A stretch of DNA of 46,594 bases from an uncultured Eubacteriales bacterium (GTDB lineage Bacteria > Bacillota > Clostridia > Oscillospirales > CAG-272): positions 1-46,594 of the forward strand of contig CAKRTQ010000018.1 of the NCBI GenBank assembly GCA_934402395.1, in the 5' to 3' direction. The position numbers were made by a program, and so were the translations under genes. Below are positions 16,110 to 24,613 of the stretch, in pieces (the stretch's first letter is position 1; the number at the start of each line of letters is the position of its first letter). The notes beneath the pieces are model-generated. The model did not search any database and was not told where the DNA came from. It worked only from the letters and a program-made list of their open reading frames with translations.

Positions 16110-17504
16110 ATGAAGAAAATTGTTGATGGATTTTGCAGGTCGGTATTTTTTCCGATATCGTTTGTGTTTGCCGACCTTTATAAGTTCTGCCTGTTTTATT
16201 GCGGGCTCGCATATGGAGAAAACCGCGCGTACGACCTGATATATCCCGCAGGCTGTGCCGTTTTTGCGCTGGTTTGCGGCATATGCTTTTTGTACGTGGT
16301 AAGGGAAAACGTAAAAAGCCGCCGCGCCGCTTGGGGGCTGGTACTTCCCGCTTTCGCACTGCTCTTTTTTGCGGTGTTTTTTGCTATGGGGATCGTGCGG
16401 GGCGGTACCGGCAACTCGCGTGCGTATAATATCGCACTGTTCGCACTGAGGTGCATTCCCGCCTTCATGGGCGGAGTCAGCGCCGCTGTTTTGCGCACAG
16501 AGGACAGCTTTTGCGCTGTTTTTGAACGGTTTGCGTTCGTCATTGCGCCCGGCAGCGTGATATATTTCGTCATGTCGATGCTCGATTCAAGCATATTTAC
16601 AGACGGAACCTACCTCGGCACGATAAATTATATGAGCTTTGCGTATACGCTCGTGCCGGTGCTCATCTGCCTTGTTTTGCGGTTTTATGAGAACGCACCG
16701 ATGCGTATGCCGTTTTCGGAGCGCGAGATGGCTCATCCAAACCTGTTCCGCGCCGCTGCCATTATCATATTCTGGGTCGATATAATCTCATCCGGAACAC
16801 GCGGAGCGTACCTTGCCGTGGTGCTCTTCTGCATCGCCGCATTTTTGTGGCGCGTGCTCTCGCACCGTTCCGCATTGCACGGATTCATACTCTCCGGCGT
16901 GATGGCGGCAATCATCGTTGTAAATATTTTTTTGTGGGCTCCCGCCGGAATGAAAGGAGTCGAACGCATAAATATCTTCTTTGACGGCATCAAGGACGGC
17001 GATTTTACCACGACAGATACCGAGGACCCGGTCATTTCGGATCAGATAGATGCCGCGCTCGAAGATGTGCTGAACGGAAAGACAGATGAAATTGAAATTG
17101 ATCACGGCTACCGCATAAGCGACCGCGGCTCGATATATAAGCTCGCGCTTGCGGAATTTCTGCGCGCACCCGTGTTTGGCATGGGTCAGGGGGAATTTCA
17201 GGAAAAATATAAGGTCTACCCGCATAATATGTTCCTCGAAATGCTGTGCGAGACCGGCATTGTGGGCACTCTGCCGCTGGTTCTGCTGCTTGTAGTGGCA
17301 GTCGCGGGGATCCTTCGCGCTGCGCGCCGCTCGCGCGGAGCGGCTGAAATACTGCTTCTTCTCGGCGCATATTTCGTGCGCGAAAATATAAGCAACAGTA
17401 TATGGCAGTCGGTGCCGCTGCTCGCGGTGCTCGGATTCGGACTCACGCTCGCCGCCATGCCGATGAAAACGAGCGGCACGAAACCGGAAGGGGAGTCGGA
17501 ATGA
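16110..17504 (+). CDS. Second O-antigen ligase/polymerase-like membrane protein
   Basis: A 464-residue multi-span membrane protein with the Wzy/WaaL pattern. It has SSGTRGAYLAVVLFC (Arg motif), a long extracytoplasmic loop rich in Asp and Glu (about 285-345), then APVFGMGQGEF and YPHNMFLEMLCETGIVGTLP, the His-containing signature. The family polymerises or ligates lipid-linked glycans outside the membrane. The frame is open from 16038, but residues before 16110 are translated repeat-element sequence, so the ATG at 16110 is chosen. No Shine-Dalgarno sequence precedes it: only AATAAAAAA separates it from the element. The flippase gene overlaps its stop by 4 bases. Confidence 0.75.
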   Translation: MKKIVDGFCRSVFFPISFVFADLYKFCLFYCGLAYGENRAYDLIYPAGCAVFALVCGICFLYVVRENVKSRRAAWGLVLPAFALLFFAVFFAMGIVRGGTGNSRAYNIALFALRCIPAFMGGVSAAVLRTEDSFCAVFERFAFVIAPGSVIYFVMSMLDSSIFTDGTYLGTINYMSFAYTLVPVLICLVLRFYENAPMRMPFSEREMAHPNLFRAAAIIIFWVDIISSGTRGAYLAVVLFCIAAFLWRVLSHRSALHGFILSGVMAAIIVVNIFLWAPAGMKGVERINIFFDGIKDGDFTTTDTEDPVISDQIDAALEDVLNGKTDEIEIDHGYRISDRGSIYKLALAEFLRAPVFGMGQGEFQEKYKVYPHNMFLEMLCETGIVGTLPLVLLLVVAVAGILRAARRSRGAAEILLLLGAYFVRENISNSIWQSVPLLAVLGFGLTLAAMPMKTSGTKPEGESE

Positions 17505-19060
17505 CCCCCCGCCGTTCTGCCGGTACCGCGGGACGCGGCTTATCCTCGGTGGTCTTTTCGGTCACCGGGGTTATAATTATTGCAAAACTGCTTGGATTTA
17601 TCAAGCAAATGGTCGCATCGGGCGCGTTCGGCGCAACCATTGACACCGATATGATCAATATCGCGCAGACAGTGACCGGAGATATAGAATACGTGCTGGC
17701 GCACGTGCTGATGACCTCGTTCATTTCGGTGTATATCAATACCGAAGGCACGGACGGCGAGAGCGGCGCACGATTCGCGCGAAATGCCACACGCGCATTC
17801 TGCCTGATAGCTTTTGCGGCGGCGGCGATCCTGCTTGCGGCAGCATATCCGCTTGCGCGCGTTCTGGCTCCGTCATATGACCGCGAAAACGCCGCAAAGC
17901 TTGCCCGTTACCTCAGGATATACGCTCCGCTCGTCGTTTTGTTTGCATTTACGGCGGTGAATCAGGGGCTTCTCAACGCAAACAAGCGATTTGTCGCGGT
18001 CGAAGCGCGAAGCATTCCTCAAAGCGTGATAATGATAGCGGTGATCGTGCTCGGCGGCAGCGTGCTCGGCGCCGATGCGCTAGTAGTCGGATTTCTGATA
18101 TACACACTCGTCAATACCGTATGGTTCCGCGTGCTCGCGGGGAAATATCTCCGTACTTCCGGCACTGCAAAAAAAAGCATCGGGACAATAACGGGATTCG
18201 GCGACCCGCTTGTGCGCCGGCTGCTTGCCATGTCCGCACCGCTGCTCGTGGGATATTCCGCATACTATGTCAATCAGCAGATAAATAAAAGCCTCGCCTC
18301 CGGTCTCGGCGCGGGGTCTGTGACAGAGCTGAGCTACGGCGCAGTGCTGTTCAATCTCGTTACCGCTTTTATTGCGTCGTTTGCCTCGATAATGTTCTCG
18401 TATGTCACATCCGCCATTGCGGGGGGAGATGAGGGGAAAGCCGCCGGCCTTGCAAACAGAACTGCGGCGCTTCTTTGTGCTGTCTTTTTGCCGGTGTCGA
18501 TAATTTGCTTCGCGCTGTCGCCGGAGATCGCCGATATCGCATTCGGCAGAGGTGAATTTACCGATAAAAATGTGGCAGGCGTCGCCGCAGCACTCGCGGG
18601 ATATTCATTTTCATTCCTTCCTTTGGTATTGCAGGAAGTGTACGGAAGAGTCCAGTACGGTTACGGCGACACGCGCCGACCGATGATAAACAGCGTGGCG
18701 TCGATAGTGTGCAATATACTGTTCAGCGTTTTGCTGTCACAGCGGTTCGGGATAGCCGGCATCACATTTGCGTGCAGTATTGCCACGCTCGTGTACGGAG
18801 TGCTTAATTTTGCGACCTCGCGACGACACAACTGCGCGCTTTCACTGCGTCCGCTGGCATATGCGGCGCCGTTTATGGCAGCAGGCGGCGGCGCGTGTCT
18901 GGGCGTGATACATTTTGTCCGCTCGGCTATTGAGGGCAGGGCGGCAATATTGCGATTTTTTGCGGCAGCGGCGGGCGGAGCTGCGGCTTACGCCCTGATC
19001 ATGCTTCCGCTCGCGATCATCGCTTTAAAGAAAATAAAGAAGGAAAAGACTTCCGACTGA
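17501..19060 (+). CDS. MurJ/MviN-family lipid-linked precursor flippase
   Basis: A 519-residue membrane protein of the MOP superfamily with about 14 hydrophobic segments. The N-terminus IIIAKLLGFIKQMVASGAFG, then IDTDMINIAQTV, resembles the MurJ signature (Ser/Ala-x-x-x-G-x-x-R/K, then A..FG...TD). The family flips lipid II (MurJ) or lipid-linked polysaccharide units across the membrane. In this place, after an initiating transferase, GT2 and Wzy-like genes, a Wzx-like role is attractive, but the housekeeping MurJ role cannot be excluded. The start at 17501 is fixed by GGAAGGGGAG upstream and by the ATGA overlap with the previous gene; the open frame to 17402 is not used. Confidence 0.78.
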   Translation: MTPRRSAGTAGRGLSSVVFSVTGVIIIAKLLGFIKQMVASGAFGATIDTDMINIAQTVTGDIEYVLAHVLMTSFISVYINTEGTDGESGARFARNATRAFCLIAFAAAAILLAAAYPLARVLAPSYDRENAAKLARYLRIYAPLVVLFAFTAVNQGLLNANKRFVAVEARSIPQSVIMIAVIVLGGSVLGADALVVGFLIYTLVNTVWFRVLAGKYLRTSGTAKKSIGTITGFGDPLVRRLLAMSAPLLVGYSAYYVNQQINKSLASGLGAGSVTELSYGAVLFNLVTAFIASFASIMFSYVTSAIAGGDEGKAAGLANRTAALLCAVFLPVSIICFALSPEIADIAFGRGEFTDKNVAGVAAALAGYSFSFLPLVLQEVYGRVQYGYGDTRRPMINSVASIVCNILFSVLLSQRFGIAGITFACSIATLVYGVLNFATSRRHNCALSLRPLAYAAPFMAAGGGACLGVIHFVRSAIEGRAAILRFFAAAAGGAAAYALIMLPLAIIALKKIKKEKTSD

Positions 19061-19102
19061 GCCGCCGATGCGGCACTGGTCTGCAAGGAGGTGTTTTTGA
19101 CA

Positions 19103-20980
19103 ATGAAGAAAAAAGTTCAGCTCGCTGTTATCGGCGGCGGTCATGCGGGGATAGAAGCCGCTCTTGCCGCCGCAAGAATGGGAATAGACACCATTCTTTT
19201 TACCATATCCATGGATGGAGTGGCAAATATGCCCTGCAATCCGTCAATAGGCGGCACAGCCAAAGGGCATCTTGTGTTTGAGATCGATGCTCTCGGCGGA
19301 GAAATGGGACGCGCGGCGGATCTTGTGACGATCCAGTCGCGCACGCTCAATACCGGAAAGGGAGCGGCGGTGCAGTCAAAACGCATTCAGGCTGACAGGC
19401 GTCTTTATCAGCGCATAATGAAGCACACGCTTGAAACCACACCGCATCTGCACCCGATGCAGGCTGAGATCGTTGCGGTCAAAACTGTGGCTGAAGGCAC
19501 GGGGCGCAGGGTGTGCGGAGTCACAACAGCGATCGGTGAAGAATGGGAATGCGATGCCGTAATTATGGCAACCGGTACATATCTTGACAGCAGGATATTT
19601 GTCGGCGACCGCAATTATCCGGCAGGACCCGACGGTTTTCTTCCCGCAGCCGCGCTTACGCACTCGCTGGCAGAAGCGGGCGTTTCGATAAGGCGATTCA
19701 AAACCGGAACGCCGCCGCGCGTTCTGCGCTCGTCGATAGATTTTTCTCAGCTTGAAGTGCAGCCCGGCGAAGAGCATATTACGCCCTTTTCGGCACTTAC
19801 CGATGAGGCGGAAATGCAGGCGATAAAGCAGATTCCGTGCCACATCGTGTACACAAATGCCGAAACCCATCGGGTAATACGTGAAAACCTGCACCGTTCG
19901 GCAATGTATTCGGGTCAAATACACGGCACAGGACCGCGCTACTGCCCGTCGATCGAGGATAAGATAGTCCGTTTTGCCGATAAGGAGCGTCATCAGCTGT
20001 TTGTCGAACCTCTCGGACCGGATACAGAGGAGATGTACATCCAGGGCTTTTCAACATCTATGCCGCCCGATGTGCAGGATGAAATGCTGCGCACACTGCC
20101 AGGGTTCGGGAATGCAGTGATATCCCGCTACGCTTACGCAATAGAATATGACTGCGCCGATCCGACCGGACTTTCGGCAACTCTTGAATTCCGCAATATT
20201 GCCGGGCTTTACGGCGCAGGACAGTTCAACGGCACGTCCGGATATGAGGAAGCCGCCGCGCAGGGGCTTGTAGCCGGCATAAATGCCGCGCTGAAGCTTC
20301 GCGGTGAACCTCCGATGATACTGCGCCGGTCTGACGGTTATATCGGAACACTGATCGACGACCTCATTACAAAAGGAACGAACGAGCCATACCGGATGAT
20401 GACCTCGCGCTCGGAATTTCGTCTGCTTCTGCGCCAGGACAATGCAGATGAACGGCTGACTCCCATCGGCAGACGCGTCGGACTCATCGGCGATGAACGC
20501 TTCGCCGCTTTTTGCAAAAAAATGTCCGCGATCAAGGCAGAGATCGACCGTCTTGAAACGACACACCCCAAAAAGGACGCGCTGGATGCGTTTCTTGCCG
20601 CGCATGATATGCCGGCATCGGGCGGCGGCGTTTCGCTTGCCGACCTTCTTCGCCGTCCCGGTATCGAATATTCCGACCTGACGGGTCTGTCGCAGAATCC
20701 ACCGACCGTTCTGCAGCCCGCAGTCATACGCACGGTCGAAGCGAATATCAAATACGCAGGATATATCAAACGTCAGCTTGCAGAGGTACGAAGGAGCGAG
20801 CGGCTTGAAAATTACATTCTGCCTGCCGATCTCGACTATGCAGAAGTAAAGGGACTGCGCATTGAAGCGATGCAAAAGCTCACCGCCATGCGTCCGATGA
20901 CACTCGGACAGGCATCACGGATAAGCGGCGTCAGCCCTGCCGATATTTCGGTTCTTCTGATCCGTCTCGGACTTAAATGA
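19103..20980 (+). CDS. mnmG: tRNA uridine 5-carboxymethylaminomethyl modification enzyme MnmG
   Basis: A 625-residue FAD enzyme that, with MnmE, modifies the wobble uridine (U34) of certain tRNAs. VIGGGHAGIEAALAAARMG is the FAD-binding motif; MPCNPSIGGTAKGHL, RTLNTGKGAAVQSKR and QFNGTSGYEEAAAQGLVAG are hallmark segments. The C-terminal helical domain ends with LGQASRISGVSPADISVLLI. The length is normal. The ATG at 19103 is chosen because AAGGAGGTG (19086-19092) is properly placed; GTG at 19091 lies inside that ribosome site. MnmE is not upstream as in Bacillus; a flippase gene is. rsmG follows 24 bases later. Confidence 0.96.
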   Translation: MKKKVQLAVIGGGHAGIEAALAAARMGIDTILFTISMDGVANMPCNPSIGGTAKGHLVFEIDALGGEMGRAADLVTIQSRTLNTGKGAAVQSKRIQADRRLYQRIMKHTLETTPHLHPMQAEIVAVKTVAEGTGRRVCGVTTAIGEEWECDAVIMATGTYLDSRIFVGDRNYPAGPDGFLPAAALTHSLAEAGVSIRRFKTGTPPRVLRSSIDFSQLEVQPGEEHITPFSALTDEAEMQAIKQIPCHIVYTNAETHRVIRENLHRSAMYSGQIHGTGPRYCPSIEDKIVRFADKERHQLFVEPLGPDTEEMYIQGFSTSMPPDVQDEMLRTLPGFGNAVISRYAYAIEYDCADPTGLSATLEFRNIAGLYGAGQFNGTSGYEEAAAQGLVAGINAALKLRGEPPMILRRSDGYIGTLIDDLITKGTNEPYRMMTSRSEFRLLLRQDNADERLTPIGRRVGLIGDERFAAFCKKMSAIKAEIDRLETTHPKKDALDAFLAAHDMPASGGGVSLADLLRRPGIEYSDLTGLSQNPPTVLQPAVIRTVEANIKYAGYIKRQLAEVRRSERLENYILPADLDYAEVKGLRIEAMQKLTAMRPMTLGQASRISGVSPADISVLLIRLGLK

Positions 20981-21004
20981 TTAAAAACACCGCGGAGAAT
21001 GCCG

Positions 21005-21766
21005 ATGACAACAAAAAAACCTGAAAACAACTTCTCGGATGAGGAATTTATACGGTTATTTCATGCAGCGTGCGAAAAAAACGATCTTCTTGACCTTACC
21101 GAAGGCAACGAGGAGAAATTTCTGCACCTTGCGCGAATGGCAGTTGAGTTCAACTCACACACCAACATTACGGCGATCAACGACCTCGGCGGGCTGATAC
21201 TTTCTCATTTCTGCGATTCGCTGACCGTGGCAAGGCTTATTCCGCAAAGCGCACAGACAGCAGACGTCGGATGCGGAGGGGGCTTCCCCACCCTGCCGCT
21301 TGCGATTGTGCGTCCGGATATCGGAATATGCGCTATCGACAGCACCGGCAAAAAGCTGGCATTTGTGTCGGATGCGGCGCGCGAACTCGGTCTGGCACGC
21401 GTGACTCCGCGCTGTATGCGCGCGGAGGACGGCGGTAAAGATCCGGCATTCCGCGAACGCTTCGACTTTGTTACGGCGCGCGCCGTATCCGCCATGCCTA
21501 TCCTTTGCGAGCTATGCCTGCCGTTTCTCCGGATCGGCGGAATATTTTGTGCAATGAAGGGACCGCGCGGCGGCGAAGAGCTTGACGAAGCCAAAAACGC
21601 ACTTTCCGTTCTCGGCGGAACCTTGCGCGAGGTGAAAAAAATCACGCTTTGCCCGACTGATAGCGACGAACCGCTTGAAAGAATGCTGCTGATAGTCGAA
21701 AAAACCTCGCCCACACCCGCAAAATACCCGCGCGCGTACGGGAAGATCAAGAATAAGCCTCTCTGA
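21005..21766 (+). CDS. rsmG: 16S rRNA (guanine527-N7)-methyltransferase RsmG
   Basis: A 253-residue SAM-dependent methyltransferase that methylates G527 of 16S rRNA. The SAM-binding motif is TADVGCGGGFPTLPLAI. EFNSHTNITAI precedes it, FDFVTARAVSAM follows, and AMKGPRGGEEL is in the C-terminal part, all typical of the family. Two ATGs are available (20999 and 21005); 21005 has GGAG 7 bases ahead and is preferred, whereas at 20999 the spacing would be 1 base. The family usually sits between mnmG and parA in Firmicutes, as it does here. Confidence 0.94.
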   Translation: MTTKKPENNFSDEEFIRLFHAACEKNDLLDLTEGNEEKFLHLARMAVEFNSHTNITAINDLGGLILSHFCDSLTVARLIPQSAQTADVGCGGGFPTLPLAIVRPDIGICAIDSTGKKLAFVSDAARELGLARVTPRCMRAEDGGKDPAFRERFDFVTARAVSAMPILCELCLPFLRIGGIFCAMKGPRGGEELDEAKNALSVLGGTLREVKKITLCPTDSDEPLERMLLIVEKTSPTPAKYPRAYGKIKNKPL

Positions 21767-21781
21767 TACTACGTCAATACT

Positions 21782-21828
21782 AATGTTCCACGTGAAACAC
21801 CGCCTTGCGGTGTTTCACGTGGAACATT
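21782..21828. other. Two inverted parS centromere sites in one 22-bp-stem palindrome
   Basis: TGTTCCACGTGAAACA (21784-21799) is an exact match to the Bacillus parS consensus, and TGTTTCACGTGGAACA (21811-21826) is its exact reverse complement. The 11 bases between them (CCGCCTTGCGG) are also palindromic, so the whole forms a perfect 22-bp stem with a CTT loop. ParB binds parS, spreads and loads SMC at the origin. The site lies directly upstream of the parA promoter, so ParB binding could also repress parAB. Confidence 0.95.
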
Positions 21829-21879
21829 GTCACTTTACGCGTCCGGACTAAATATTAAATTCAAATTCAACAAAAAGGG

Positions 21880-21908
21880 TTGAATGTGCATGCGATTAAT
21901 GATATAAT
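21880..21908 (+). promoter_or_regulatory. Sigma-A promoter of parAB
   Basis: TTGAAT (21880-21885) and TATAAT (21903-21908) with a 17-base spacer, 52 bases after the parS palindrome and 72 bases before the parA start. A second TATAAT-like box (GTATAATGG) follows immediately. Confidence 0.7.
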
Positions 21909-21980
21909 GTATAATGGTAACGGTTGTTTATGCCCGCCGCGTGCGCGGCACGGGAAAACGCGAAAGGAAACGGAAAATTC

Positions 21981-22775
21981 ATGGGTAAGATCATCGCATT
22001 TGCAAATCAAAAGGGCGGCGTAGGCAAAACAACGTCGGCTGTCAATGTCGCAGCATCGCTCGGCGTGCTCGGAAAGCGCGCGCTGCTTGTCGATCTCGAC
22101 CCGCAGGGCAACAGCACAAGCGGCGTAGGCATAATGAAAAAGAATCTCAAGCTGTCTGTGCGCGATCTGCTCTTTTCCGTAAATACCGACGGAAGCTGCT
22201 CCGATGCGGCACCGGACGCCGCAAAAAAAGCGACGAACGAAACGAAATTCCGTAATTTATCGGTCATTCCCGCTACGATCGCTCTTGCGGGCGCAGAATT
22301 TGAGCTTTTTCAGCTTCAGGGCGGCGAATATGCTTTGAAGAAATCGCTCGATGCAGTGCGCGACGACTACGATTATATTATCATAGACTGTCCGCCCTCG
22401 CTTGGCATGCTCACGATGAACGCACTTTCCGCAGCCGATGGGATCGTGATCCCCATGCAGTGTGAATTTTATGCGCTCGAAGGACTGTCGCAGCTTATGA
22501 TAACCATCGGCAGGATCCGCCAGCGCTATAACCGCTCGCTTGCGGTGACGGGAATACTCATCACAATGTATAACGGCAGACTGCTTCTGACCTCACAGGT
22601 CATAAGCGAGCTTAAAAAGCACTACTACGAAAAGCTGTTCTCCACGGCAATATCGCGCGGCGTGCGGCTTTCAGAGGCGCCGTCATTCGGCGTTCCCGTA
22701 TATTACCACGATAAAAACAGCAAGGGCGCGGCGGAATACATTGACGTGGCGCGCGAGCTGATCGAACGCATATAA
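21981..22775 (+). CDS. parA: Chromosome partitioning ATPase ParA (Soj)
   Basis: A 264-residue Walker-type partition ATPase that acts on nucleoid DNA with ParB in origin segregation and, in spore formers, in control of DnaA. The deviant Walker A motif QKGGVGKTT lies at residues 10-18. LLVDLDPQGNSTSGVG follows, and DYIIIDCPPSLGMLTMNAL is the Walker B region. The C-terminus has ISRGVRLSEAPSFGVPVYYH, a Soj hallmark. The open frame extends upstream, but the ATG at 21981 is chosen because GAAAGGAAAC precedes it. parB follows after 134 bases; a 7-bp hairpin (CAAACGG/CCGTTTG) lies in that gap. Confidence 0.95.
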   Translation: MGKIIAFANQKGGVGKTTSAVNVAASLGVLGKRALLVDLDPQGNSTSGVGIMKKNLKLSVRDLLFSVNTDGSCSDAAPDAAKKATNETKFRNLSVIPATIALAGAEFELFQLQGGEYALKKSLDAVRDDYDYIIIDCPPSLGMLTMNALSAADGIVIPMQCEFYALEGLSQLMITIGRIRQRYNRSLAVTGILITMYNGRLLLTSQVISELKKHYYEKLFSTAISRGVRLSEAPSFGVPVYYHDKNSKGAAEYIDVARELIERI

Positions 22776-22909
22776 GCAGGTAATCTGTCCCGGATAGGGG
22801 CGGGCAGCACTGATACGGGAACCAAACGGTTTCCAAACTCCGTTTGTGCCCTTCGGGTCGGATATCACAAGCCGAAAGGCATAAATGCAAAGAAAGGAAT
22901 GGTCATAAA

Positions 22910-23818
22910 ATGGCACTTAAGAGGGGGCTTGGGCGTGGATTTGACTCCATGCTGGAAGATAATTTTCTTGAAACATCAAAGGGAACGGTGCGCAGCCTGC
23001 CGCTCGCCGATATAGAGCCCAACCGCGGGCAGCCGCGGCATGATTTTGACGAAGAATCTCTGGCGTCTCTTGCAGATTCGATCTCAAAGCTCGGCGTACT
23101 TCAGCCGATAATCGTGACAGAGATAGCGGACGGCTCGGGAACATACCGCATAATTGCGGGCGAACGCCGCTGGCGCGCTGCGCGAATGGCAGGGCTTGGC
23201 GAAATTCCCGCAACAGTGTTTACCGGGGACGAGCTTGCGACCGCGCAGGTGTCGCTTGTCGAAAACATCCAGCGCCGTGACCTGACTGCGGTCGAAGAGG
23301 CAATGGCGTACCGCGATCTTATCGAAAGATTCGGTCTTACGCAGGACGAAGTAGCCGAAAAGGTGGGAAGAAGCCGCCCCACGATCACAAACTCGCTCAG
23401 ACTGCTCGATCTGCCCGATGAAGTGCTTGAAATGATAGCGGACGGCAGACTTTCCATGGGGCATGCGCGTGCGATACTCGGCCTTGATGACAAATCGGCA
23501 GAATCACGCATCGCGCTTGCGGAAAAGATCGTTGCCGAGGACCTTTCGGTCCGAAGCACCGAAAGACTCATAAAGCTCCTCAACGCACCGAAAAAGGAGA
23601 AAAAAACCGCGCCGCAGCGTGATGAACAAACGGCGGCATATTATGCCGATCTTGAGGCGCGCACAATGAAGCTGCTCGGACGCCGCGTGCGCATAAATGA
23701 CGGCGGCGAGGGAAAGCGCCGGCTTGAGCTGGACTACGAAAACGCCGACGACCTTGCAGAGCTTCTTACCAGGCTTTGCGGGACAGAAATTTTCGACTCC
23801 GGAATTCCCGGCGAATGA
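22910..23818 (+). CDS. parB: Chromosome partitioning protein ParB (Spo0J)
   Basis: A 302-residue parS-binding CTPase. The N-terminus LKRGLGRGFDSML is the ParA-interacting tail. IEPNRGQPRHDFDEESL and IIAGERRWRAARMAGL form the CTP-binding ParB domain with the conserved GERRWRA box. ENIQRRDLTAVEEA and LTQDEVAEKVGRSRPTITN form the helix-turn-helix that reads parS. A Lys- and Glu-rich linker (about 225-240) leads to the dimerisation domain. The ATG at 22910 is chosen, with AAAGGAAT upstream. It works with the parS pair 1.1 kb upstream. Confidence 0.95.
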   Translation: MALKRGLGRGFDSMLEDNFLETSKGTVRSLPLADIEPNRGQPRHDFDEESLASLADSISKLGVLQPIIVTEIADGSGTYRIIAGERRWRAARMAGLGEIPATVFTGDELATAQVSLVENIQRRDLTAVEEAMAYRDLIERFGLTQDEVAEKVGRSRPTITNSLRLLDLPDEVLEMIADGRLSMGHARAILGLDDKSAESRIALAEKIVAEDLSVRSTERLIKLLNAPKKEKKTAPQRDEQTAAYYADLEARTMKLLGRRVRINDGGEGKRRLELDYENADDLAELLTRLCGTEIFDSGIPGE

Positions 23819-23903
23819 TTGCATATACTATATACATTAATAGGAAGAGAATTTGCGAAAAAACGGACGCGCAGGCGTTCCGGAAAAATAAAAAAAGATA
23901 AAA

Positions 23904-24572
23904 ATGATCAGGTTATTTAACTTTCTGTCGCTGACCGACAGCGAAATGCCGACCATACGCGAACTGATCGACGAGCTTTTTTCACTGGATCTCGGCAGTT
24001 ACGACCATCTCGGCATCAGCGAAACAACGCTTGCGGGTCTTCGCGGCATAATCGTTGCACTGTTTGTCGGCGCAATAGTCGGGGCGTTGCTTTCGCTGTT
24101 CAATAAGAGGGTGCTCGGCGAGTTCGTACGTGTGCTGATAAACGAAAGATGCACAACGCCCGAAAGCGCGAAAACGCTCGGCGAACTGGGATTTCTCAAA
24201 AATTCCGCCGTCCGCTCATCGCTCAGATCGGGGGGCTTGCTCGGCAAAACAGTGAGATGTGTCGAGGAGGACGAATTTTCGGCTGAAACATTCAAAAAAC
24301 GCGGTATTTACGAGCTGCGCGCCGCCGAAAGCGGAAAAAAATTACCGCCGTTCCGCGAGATCCCGTACAAGCGCGAGCTTTCAACCGCACACTTTTACAT
24401 TCCGGCTGATAAATGCGACAGCGCAGAGATGCGCTTCAGCAAAAGGGGCACAAACTGGGTAACGCTTGTGCTCGGCATTATTGCATCGGTCATTCTTTTG
24501 TGGCTTGTTTTGCGCATTCTGCCGGAGCTTTTGCAAATGCTCGATAACTTTGTCGGCGGTTCGGATGCCTGA
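23904..24572 (+). CDS. Unknown two-span membrane protein
   Basis: A 222-residue protein I do not recognise. A hydrophobic segment at about 50-68 (IIVALFVGAIVGALLSLF) and another at about 190-208 (VTLVLGIIASVILLWLVL) flank a hydrophilic, charged region with KRELSTAHFYIPADKCDSAE. This suggests a membrane protein with a soluble central domain of about 120 residues. No strong ribosome site is seen (AAAGATAAAA only). It lies between parB and a MORN-repeat membrane protein and may be co-transcribed with them. Clostridia often carry an uncharacterised membrane gene after parB, but a specific family cannot be named here. Confidence 0.7.
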   Translation: MIRLFNFLSLTDSEMPTIRELIDELFSLDLGSYDHLGISETTLAGLRGIIVALFVGAIVGALLSLFNKRVLGEFVRVLINERCTTPESAKTLGELGFLKNSAVRSSLRSGGLLGKTVRCVEEDEFSAETFKKRGIYELRAAESGKKLPPFREIPYKRELSTAHFYIPADKCDSAEMRFSKRGTNWVTLVLGIIASVILLWLVLRILPELLQMLDNFVGGSDA

Positions 24573-24613
24573 GAGGATATGACGGCTGTCCGACTGCGGA
24601 AATGAGGAATATA

